From UMGS1901 sp934122115 (GTDB lineage: Bacteria; Bacillota; Clostridia; TANB77; CAG-508), in assembly GCA_934122115.1 (NCBI GenBank), contig CAKOVU010000001.1:62001-126000 (forward strand): DNA of 64,000 nucleotides. Direction: 5' to 3'. The notes beneath the pieces are model-generated. The model was given only the letters and a program-made list of their open reading frames with translations. It ran no database searches and was not told where the DNA came from. Shown here piece after piece: positions 58,055 to 64,000 of this stretch. Positions within the stretch are counted from its first letter, which is position 1. Each line of letters begins with the position of its first letter. Position numbers and translations under genes: made by a program.

Positions 58055-59762
58055 ATTAAAAAGATATAATGCAGTAAAGAGCGATATAATAGAATTAACA
58101 GAAGCCGTTCAAACGTATTATATGGAAAAAGGAGAGTTACCACTAGAAGACGCAGAAACACAGGTAGAATTTACGCCGCCAGAAGATAATAAAAATCCAA
58201 ATGATAGTGGAGAATATTATGAAATAGATATAAGTTTGTTAGAAAGTGTAAATATTCAAAACAAGAGAAATACATACATAGTAGATAAACAAAGTTTAAC
58301 AGTGTATTGTCAAGAAGGAGTAGAATACCAAGGCAAAACATATTACACGATACTGGATAATGATGAGACAACAGATTATTATAATCAAGTGGATTTACCA
58401 ATAATTTCAATAGTTACGTTTGAAAGTAATAATAGCATAAACAAATATTTTGCAACGGAAGGAGACACAGTAACACTAAAGTTATTTACAAATTATGAGA
58501 TAAATCCAACAGTAATGATAAATGGAACAAACGTAAACATAAATTGGAGCGAAGATAGAAAAATTGGAACAGCAACGTATAAGATAGAAGAGATAAAAAC
58601 ACCAGATACAAAAATAGAGTTTAGTATATCAAATTATACAGCAAACGGGAAAGCAGGAAAAACGATAAATAAGCCAACATTTTCTGATGGAATAACATTA
58701 AAAATGAATACATGGAAGATAATGAAAGTAATTTTAAATACAGAAGCAACAGGAAACGGAACAATAAATGGAGGCACACCAAACACGAATAATCCGATAA
58801 TACCAAGGGGATATATACCAATAAATTCAGGAAATGCCACATGGGGAGATGGAAGCTCTGCCCCAACAAAAGATTCAGTAGACCATGGTCTAGTAATAAA
58901 AGATAGCAAAGGAAATGAATGGGTGTGGGTGCCAGCAGAATTAGCAACTTTAGAAAAAATGTGTGTTACATCCAAGAGTGAAGTGAATTTATCTGGAGAC
59001 TTAGGAGTAAGCACAAAGATGTATACTAATACCACAACTGTTGGAAGAGCAGGGGATACAAGAACAATGGAAAGAGGCTTGCCTAATACTACAAGTAAAA
59101 GAGAACCGGATTTAGTGATTACCTATGATAAAACAGAAGCATATTACAAAACTATTTTAAAATTTAATACAGCAAAAGAGATGGCTGAAGCATTTGTGAA
59201 TGATTACACAAACATGATAAGTAATATCAGAAAATATGGAGGATTCTATATAGGCAGATATGAAATGTCTAATGAAGGCGTACAAAAAGGAAAGGCAACA
59301 TTAACAGATACAAATTGGTACGAGCTTTATAAAAAATGTTCGGAATTGAATGCTAGCGAAAAAGTAGAAAGTAGAATGATATGGGGAATTCAATGGGATT
59401 TAGCATGTGATTTTATAGCTAAAAGAGGTGATAAAAAAGGTATATCAAACCCAAGTGATTGGGGAAATTATAGTGCTAGCACAGGAAATGCCGCAGTAAT
59501 GAATGGAACAACCCAAATGTACGGAAGCAAACAAGTAACAGGGTATAGCGAGTATTGGAAAGCCAATAATATATATGATTTAGCAGGAAATTGCTATGAA
59601 TGGACTCAAGAAGGTATAAGTACAGATGCTAGAGCATTCAGGGGAGGATGCTATGATGGAGTAAATCCACCAACGAGCCTGCAGAGCTATTTGACTATTA
59701 ATACAAATTATCGTATACGGAACAAGACCAATTTTAATAATAAAATAGAAAACAACCATTAG
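57939..59762 (+). CDS. Prepilin-like FGE/C-type-lectin domain protein, copy 3
   Basis: The 607-residue protein has a canonical prepilin N-terminus: EEKG, then ITLIELIVTITILLILVG, with Glu5 present. A pilin-like helix and a globular part (about 30-150) follow. An additional beta domain of about 90 residues (FATEGDTVTLKLF near 165) is absent from the other copies. Then comes the shared FGE/lectin-like body and the tail RGGCYDGVN, then PPTSLQSY, then RIRNKTNFNNKIENNH. It starts with ATG 7 nt after AGGAGA, inside the trailing frame of copy 2. A terminator overlaps its stop. The most intact of the three, it may be the main pilin or pilus-tip subunit. Confidence 0.85.
   Translation: MVKAREEKGITLIELIVTITILLILVGITGGVGINATLELKRYNAVKSDIIELTEAVQTYYMEKGELPLEDAETQVEFTPPEDNKNPNDSGEYYEIDISLLESVNIQNKRNTYIVDKQSLTVYCQEGVEYQGKTYYTILDNDETTDYYNQVDLPIISIVTFESNNSINKYFATEGDTVTLKLFTNYEINPTVMINGTNVNINWSEDRKIGTATYKIEEIKTPDTKIEFSISNYTANGKAGKTINKPTFSDGITLKMNTWKIMKVILNTEATGNGTINGGTPNTNNPIIPRGYIPINSGNATWGDGSSAPTKDSVDHGLVIKDSKGNEWVWVPAELATLEKMCVTSKSEVNLSGDLGVSTKMYTNTTTVGRAGDTRTMERGLPNTTSKREPDLVITYDKTEAYYKTILKFNTAKEMAEAFVNDYTNMISNIRKYGGFYIGRYEMSNEGVQKGKATLTDTNWYELYKKCSELNASEKVESRMIWGIQWDLACDFIAKRGDKKGISNPSDWGNYSASTGNAAVMNGTTQMYGSKQVTGYSEYWKANNIYDLAGNCYEWTQEGISTDARAFRGGCYDGVNPPTSLQSYLTINTNYRIRNKTNFNNKIENNH
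59614..59744 (+). other. Variable tail of copy 3
   Basis: The CGG codon is at 59718-59720 and AATAATAAA at 59736-59744. Codons after CGG are AAC AAG ACC AAT TTT, the most adenine-rich version of the three and so closest to a hypothetical template. Confidence 0.6.
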
Positions 59763-59772
59763 GTTGTTTTTT
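59751..59772 (+). terminator. Terminator after pilin copy 3
   Basis: AACAACC and GGTTGTT around ATTA, then TTTTTC; the stem overlaps the stop codon. Confidence 0.85.
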
Positions 59773-59790
59773 CTTTATGCACTCAAAATA

Positions 59791-59819
59791 GTGACATTAT
59801 TGCTATTATATGATAAAAT
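59791..59819 (+). promoter_or_regulatory. Probable promoter for the GT-C gene
   Basis: GTGACA 59791-59796, a 17-bp spacer, TAAAAT 59814-59819, 31 bp before the ATG. Confidence 0.6.
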
Positions 59820-59849
59820 CAGTATGCAAAATAATTTTAGGAGGATACA

Positions 59850-61403
59850 ATGGAAAACAAATTGAAGAAAAGTACTGTAGTAATTTGCATGGTATTAATA
59901 ATATTGCTACAAGTAATTGTAAGAATTTATGTAGGAAATAGAAAAGAATATTTTCATATAGATGAAGCATATTCATATGCTTTAATGAATTATGATAAAA
60001 TAGATATTACAGATAATAGTGATTTTTATGATAATTGGCATAATAAAAAATATTATATAGATTATTTATCAGTAAATGAGGATGAAAAATTAGATTTTAG
60101 AGCAGTATATGAGAATCAGAAAAATGATGTTCATCCACCACTTTATTATTTGCTACTAAGAATAGCGGCAAGCTTTACAATAGATAGTTTTACTAAATGG
60201 ACGGGAATTATATTAAATATAGTTATCTTTGTATTTTCAAGTATATTTATATATTTGATTTGCAGCAAGCTTTTCAAAAATCAAATTTTAGCATTATTTG
60301 CAACATTGATAACTGGATTAACAATAGGAGCTTTAGATACAACTGCGTACATAAGAATGTATGAATTGACTAATCTTTTCATATTAATGATTACATATGC
60401 ACACATGAAGATTTTTGATAAAGAAGAGTTAAAGCTAAATGATCTTATTTTTATAGGAACAACAGCACTATTGGCGTCACTTACACATTATTATACAATC
60501 ATGTATATGTTTGTATTATTTGTGATGTTTGCAGTAAAATATATAAAGAAAAAACAATATAAAAATTTGGCAAAATATGTAGCAACTTTTGCAATTGCTG
60601 CAGGGTTATCATTGGCAATATTCCCATACTCTTTATACCATATGTTTGGAGGATACAGAGGAGCTGGAGCAAAAAGCAATTTGTTTAATTTAGATTCACT
60701 TTTTGTGGACGCTGGGCAGTGTTTCTACATATTACAAAAGGGTGCTGCAAATAACTTAGGACTTCTTCTGATTTTGATATATATAATATTAAAGCAAAAA
60801 GCTAAAAATTTAGAGGGAAAAGATAAAATAATAAATCTTATTTTTGTTCCATCTATAATATACTTTCTATTAGTAGCCAAAATGTCTCCATATAAAGAGT
60901 TAAGATACTTCATGCCAATAGTATCAGTATCTACAATATGGTTGATTTATACATTTTACATACTATATAAAAATATATTGAAAGAAAAAGATGCGATATT
61001 AGTAACTATATTAACTTTTGTAATAGTTATTGTAAGCCCAATTGTAACAAAAACAAAATTAGATTTTACATTTACGAAAATGAATCATTTAGCTGAAAGA
61101 ATAGCAGAAAAATCAGATTTGCCAGCAATGTATATAATAAATGAGAATAATTTAAGATTCTTAGATGATATATATTTATTCACAGAATTTGAAGATTCTT
61201 ATATTATGAGAAGTAGCAATGCAAGTATAGAAAATATAGAAAATGTTATGAAAGATAGAGATATGTCTAAAGGTATAGTTTTAGTTTTCAATGAGGGAGT
61301 AGACTCAGACAGTATAATTAGTCAAATCAAGGTAAGATATAATTATTCTAAAGATGAATTAATGCAAAATTTAAATGCAGGGAAGGTTGTATATGTATAT
61401 TAA
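59850..61403 (+). CDS. GT-C fold membrane glycosyltransferase (GT39/ArnT-like)
   Basis: The 517-residue protein has about ten to twelve transmembrane segments. The first loop has the acidic HIDEAYSYAL near residue 36, the catalytic-type Asp/Glu position of GT-C enzymes that use polyprenyl-phosphate sugars, and DVHPPLYYLLLRI near 92, typical of the GT39/ArnT group. It would transfer a sugar to a protein or envelope glycan outside the membrane. Its place just after three surface pilin-like genes suggests glycosylation of surface proteins, an inference from the neighbourhood only. Confidence 0.85.
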   Translation: MENKLKKSTVVICMVLIILLQVIVRIYVGNRKEYFHIDEAYSYALMNYDKIDITDNSDFYDNWHNKKYYIDYLSVNEDEKLDFRAVYENQKNDVHPPLYYLLLRIAASFTIDSFTKWTGIILNIVIFVFSSIFIYLICSKLFKNQILALFATLITGLTIGALDTTAYIRMYELTNLFILMITYAHMKIFDKEELKLNDLIFIGTTALLASLTHYYTIMYMFVLFVMFAVKYIKKKQYKNLAKYVATFAIAAGLSLAIFPYSLYHMFGGYRGAGAKSNLFNLDSLFVDAGQCFYILQKGAANNLGLLLILIYIILKQKAKNLEGKDKIINLIFVPSIIYFLLVAKMSPYKELRYFMPIVSVSTIWLIYTFYILYKNILKEKDAILVTILTFVIVIVSPIVTKTKLDFTFTKMNHLAERIAEKSDLPAMYIINENNLRFLDDIYLFTEFEDSYIMRSSNASIENIENVMKDRDMSKGIVLVFNEGVDSDSIISQIKVRYNYSKDELMQNLNAGKVVYVY

Positions 61404-62271
61404 ATTAAAAATACCAAATAACAATAAATCTGAAGAACATAAAATGAAAATTTATGCTTTTGTTGGACCATCGGGAACAGGAAAAAGCTATAGAGCGCAG
61501 CTTGTAGCTAGTACAAACGATATTCATTACATAATAGATGATGGATTATTTATTAATGAAAATGAGGTGCTTGCTGGTACGTCGGCAAAAAAAGCGCCTA
61601 CTAAAATCGAAACTGTAAAGCATGCTCTTTTTCTGGAGAAAAAAGAGCAGGATGAAATGAAAAAAGCATTTAAAAAATATAAACCAGATAGCTTATTGGT
61701 ATTGGGTACATCGGATAAAATGGTGGAAAAGATAAGAGAGAATTTAGATTTACCACCATTTGAGAAAACAATATATATAAATGATGTGGCAACAGAAGAA
61801 GAGATGGAAAAAGCCAGAAACATACGTGTTACGCAGGGAAAACATGTTATACCAGTGCCAACTTTTGAGATAAAGAAAGACTTTTCTGGATATTTATTAG
61901 ATCCATTACAAATATTTAAATCAAAAGGAATGGGAGAAAATCCATATATATCAGAAAAATCTATGATAAGACCAACATTTAGCTATTTAGGAAAGTTTAC
62001 TATATCTGATAGTGTATTTAGACAAATAGCAGAAAATGTAGCAAACAGAATGCCTGAAATATATAGTGTTACAAGAACCAGAGTAGAAAACTATGGCGAT
62101 GGAATATCTATATATATGGAGGCTGTGCTAAATTATGGAAATAACATAATAAAAACTTTAAAAACTTTTAGAGAGAAAACAAAAAAAGAAATAGAAAAAC
62201 AAACAGCGATGAATGTTGTAAAAATAGATTTAGTGGCAAAAGGAATACATTTTAATTCTTTAAAAAGCTAA
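61393..62271 (+). CDS. P-loop ATPase domain fused to an Asp23/Gls24-like domain
   Basis: The N-terminal part has KIYAFVGPSGTGKSYRAQLV, a Walker A near residue 24, and looks like a small nucleotide kinase or AAA-like domain of about 190 residues. The C-terminal part (about 200-292: TISDSVFRQIAENVANRMPEI, then IYMEAVLNYGNNIIKTLKTF and VVKIDLVAKGIHF) follows the Asp23/Gls24 envelope-stress fold. ATG 61393 is 6 nt after GGGAAGG and overlaps the previous gene by 11 nt; ATG 61444 is a later alternative. Function unknown. It lies 18 nt before cmk-plsC. Confidence 0.65.
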   Translation: MYIKLKIPNNNKSEEHKMKIYAFVGPSGTGKSYRAQLVASTNDIHYIIDDGLFINENEVLAGTSAKKAPTKIETVKHALFLEKKEQDEMKKAFKKYKPDSLLVLGTSDKMVEKIRENLDLPPFEKTIYINDVATEEEMEKARNIRVTQGKHVIPVPTFEIKKDFSGYLLDPLQIFKSKGMGENPYISEKSMIRPTFSYLGKFTISDSVFRQIAENVANRMPEIYSVTRTRVENYGDGISIYMEAVLNYGNNIIKTLKTFREKTKKEIEKQTAMNVVKIDLVAKGIHFNSLKS

Positions 62272-62289
62272 AACAAGGGAGGAAAAATT

Positions 62290-63600
62290 ATGTCTTTTAT
62301 AGTAGGAATTGATGGACCATCAGGAACAGGTAAAGGAACTGTAACTAAGAGACTATCAAAAAAATATAATCTTTTAAATATAGATACAGGAGCAACTTAT
62401 AGATGTGTAACTTTAGAAATGCTAAGAAAAAATATACCGTTAAACGATGAAGAAAAAATTGCTAAGATGCTTCAAAAAATTAATATAGAAATGAAAAATA
62501 TAGATGAAAATTTACACATTTTCTTGGATGGAGAAGATGTGTCAGAAGAGATAAGAGGAAAAGAAGTATCACAAAATGTTTCGCAAGTATCTAGCATAAA
62601 ACAAATAAGGTTAGAAATGGCAAAGCTTCAAAGAAAAATGGCTCAAGGGCAAGATACTATAATGGAAGGCAGAGATATTTGTACAGTAGTATTTCCTACA
62701 GCAGATATTAAGATATATTTAGATGCTAATGATGAAGAAAGAGCTAGAAGAAGATATAAACAAAACCAAGAAAAAGGCATAGACATGTCTTATGAAGAAG
62801 TTTTAGAAAACATTAGAAAAAGAGATAAAATAGATAAAGAAAAGGAATATGGGGCTTTAAAAGTGGCTCCTGGAGCTCATGTGATAGATTCTACTAATAT
62901 GAGCATTAAGCAAGTAGAAAAAGAAATTTCTAAGCTAATAGACAAAAAATTAAAAGATAAGAAAAAAGAAGCTAAGATTTATAGAATTAGACCAGAAACT
63001 CCATGGAAAAAGTTTGCAAGAGCAGTAGTAAAGGGAATATTGTATGGATTCTATAAAATTGTGTTTAGAATAGAAAAAATTAATGAAGAGAATCTACCTT
63101 TGGATGAGCCAACAATTGTGTGTGCTAATCATTTGAATATATGGGATGCTGTTGGACTTGTTGTAAGTAGTAAAAGAAGGATAATATTTATAGCAAAAGA
63201 AGATTTATTCAATAACGCTTTTTTGAGCTGGATAGGCCATTTATTTGATGTTATTCCTATAAAAAGAGGAATGAGAGATATGGAAGCTATGAAGAGATGT
63301 ATAAAATGTTTGAAAAATGGGCAAACAATAGGATTGTTCCCAGAAGGTACTAGAAGAGGCCTTGAGAAGGGTGCAAAGGTACAAAATGGTGCCGCATACA
63401 TGGCATTAAAAACAGGAGTAAGGGTAGTTCCAGTAGGAATAAGTGGAAGCTTTAAACCTTTTTCAAAGGTTTATTTGAATTATGGAAAGCCACTGGATTT
63501 TTCACAAAATAAAGATAAAATTCCAGAAAAGGAACAGCTAAATGAGGCTACGAAACAGATTATGGATAATATAATTATGTTGACAAACATTGGAAAATAA
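62290..63600 (+). CDS. Cytidylate kinase fused to 1-acylglycerol-3-phosphate acyltransferase
   Basis: The 436-residue bifunctional protein has an N-terminal cytidylate kinase (P-loop GIDGPSGTGKGT at residues 6-17, DTGATYR near 35, EGRDICTVVFP near 126, ERARRR near 156). About residue 220 a lysine-rich linker leads into a PlsC acyltransferase with the catalytic NHLNIWD (H280, D285) and FPEGTRRG near 349. It joins CMP phosphorylation with phosphatidic acid synthesis, two steps that both feed CDP-diacylglycerol. In most bacteria these are separate genes. It is followed by an S1 gene, the usual neighbour of cmk. Confidence 0.93.
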   Translation: MSFIVGIDGPSGTGKGTVTKRLSKKYNLLNIDTGATYRCVTLEMLRKNIPLNDEEKIAKMLQKINIEMKNIDENLHIFLDGEDVSEEIRGKEVSQNVSQVSSIKQIRLEMAKLQRKMAQGQDTIMEGRDICTVVFPTADIKIYLDANDEERARRRYKQNQEKGIDMSYEEVLENIRKRDKIDKEKEYGALKVAPGAHVIDSTNMSIKQVEKEISKLIDKKLKDKKKEAKIYRIRPETPWKKFARAVVKGILYGFYKIVFRIEKINEENLPLDEPTIVCANHLNIWDAVGLVVSSKRRIIFIAKEDLFNNAFLSWIGHLFDVIPIKRGMRDMEAMKRCIKCLKNGQTIGLFPEGTRRGLEKGAKVQNGAAYMALKTGVRVVPVGISGSFKPFSKVYLNYGKPLDFSQNKDKIPEKEQLNEATKQIMDNIIMLTNIGK

Positions 63601-63608
63601 TGTATAAT
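63580..63608 (+). promoter_or_regulatory. Promoter for the S1-domain gene
   Basis: TTGACA 63580-63585, a 17-bp spacer, TATAAT 63603-63608. The -35 lies inside the end of cmk-plsC. A short hairpin, CTGGCT with AGCCAG (63623-63650), follows in the leader. Confidence 0.85.
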
Positions 63609-63680
63609 AAAAACGTTGAAATCTGGCTACTATTAAATAAAAGCAGCCAGAAAAAATAAACTTTGAAATGAAGGGTATAT

Positions 63681-64000
63681 ATGGAAAATTACGAAGAAAA
63701 TGTGACTTTTGAAGATATATTAAATCAATCTTTTAAGAAGATAAAAGTTGGGTCAACTATAACGGGAACAATAATAAATATAAATAATAATGGCGAAATT
63801 TTTGTAGACATTGGGTATAAAGCAGACGGGATAATCCCTAAAAAGGAATATTCAAATGATGTAAATGCAAATCCAATGGAAAATTTTAAGCCTGGAGATA
63901 AGATAAAAGCAAATATTATAAAATTAAATGATGGACAAGGTAATGTTTTAATGTCTTACAAAAAAGCAATATTAAAAGACGTAAAAACAGAATTTGAGCA
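63681..64000 (+). CDS. S1-domain RNA-binding protein (ribosomal protein S1 homologue), 5' part
   Basis: Only the first 106 codons are in the window. The start ATG lies 6 nt after AAGGG. MENYEENVTFEDILNQSF is followed by a first S1 domain: KVGSTITGTIINININNNGEIFVD-type opening (seen landmarks GTIININNNGEIFVDIG and KADGIIPKKEY), then FKPGDKIKANIIKLNDGQGNVLMSYKKA. Position after cmk is typical for rpsA-like genes in Clostridia. Whether an ispH domain is fused elsewhere cannot be seen; the N-terminus here is S1-type. Confidence 0.88.
   Translation, partial: MENYEENVTFEDILNQSFKKIKVGSTITGTIININNNGEIFVDIGYKADGIIPKKEYSNDVNANPMENFKPGDKIKANIIKLNDGQGNVLMSYKKAILKDVKTEFE

Noticed and set aside
54938..59762. 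Formylglycine-generating (sulfatase-activating) enzymes
   Set aside because: The fold resembles this family, but the proteins have pilin leaders, no conserved catalytic cysteine pair, and a scrambled C-terminus; ligand binding is more plausible than catalysis.
1..64000. CRISPR array, prophage, insertion sequence or DGR reverse transcriptase
   Set aside because: No regularly spaced repeats, phage structural genes, transposase or reverse transcriptase motifs were seen in any frame.

Overview
The window is an AT-rich chromosome segment (roughly 30% G+C by hand count in ordinary genes) from a spore-forming, low-GC Firmicute of the Clostridia type. Sporulation markers are spread through it: an alpha/beta-type SASP, spoVG, spoIVB, disA and cotJABC. 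Strong AGGAGG-type ribosome binding sites, many TTG/GTG starts, class-III heat-shock control by CtsR, and a zinc-type S14 fit the same assignment. An uncultured gut Clostridia lineage is my inference; no rRNA is present to confirm it.

Layout. 1-2 kb: C-terminal part of a thioester/Cna-B surface protein. 2-6 kb: NifU-like scaffold plus GGGtGRT protein, a degenerate YgjP-like protein, a SASP and a Cof-type HAD phosphatase. 6.2-10.8 kb: ctsR-mcsA-mcsB-clpC behind a CtsR operator. 10.8-14.8 kb: short-chain dehydrogenase, murC, spoVG, a GC-rich orphan and a RelA/SpoT-like protein. 14.8-31.1 kb: the S10, spc and alpha ribosomal clusters with secY, adk, map, infA and rpoA, without rpmD. 31-44 kb: radA, disA, cyclophilin, spoIVB, a nucleotide kinase, M14 peptidase, mscL, pyk, cotJABC and ppaC. 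44-50 kb: a ComEC-like MBL hydrolase with a DUF3006 partner, then a TetR regulator with a two-subunit ABC exporter. 50-54 kb: tRNA-Leu, rpsO, pnp and a GT2. 54.9-59.8 kb: three tandem prepilin-like proteins ending in formylglycine-enzyme/C-type-lectin-like domains. 59.8-64 kb: a GT-C glycosyltransferase, a P-loop/Asp23-like fusion, a cmk-plsC fusion and the start of an S1-domain protein.

The most unusual region is 54.9-59.8 kb. Three paralogues share a conserved body, but their last 40-50 residues diverge sharply between a constant entrance (AGNC.EW...RGG) and a constant exit (NNK). At the 3' end, most differences between copies fall at positions where at least one copy has an adenine, and the invariant columns are all C, G or T. 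This is the footprint expected of a diversity-generating retroelement (DGR). Copy 1 is frameshifted in its variable tail. The gap between copies 1 and 2 has two recombinase-site-like repeats whose 5-bp cores are mutually inverted. They flank a near-consensus promoter aimed at copy 2, a candidate promoter switch. No reverse transcriptase, template repeat or recombinase lies in the window.

Other noteworthy points: three short, GC-richer, minus-strand orphan genes, each with its own promoter and terminator, sitting between core operons; exactly reverse-complementary TetR operators; a heterodimeric exporter with one degenerate ATP site; a ribosomal protein L17 with an insertion of about 50 residues; and several structured leaders in front of ribosomal operons.
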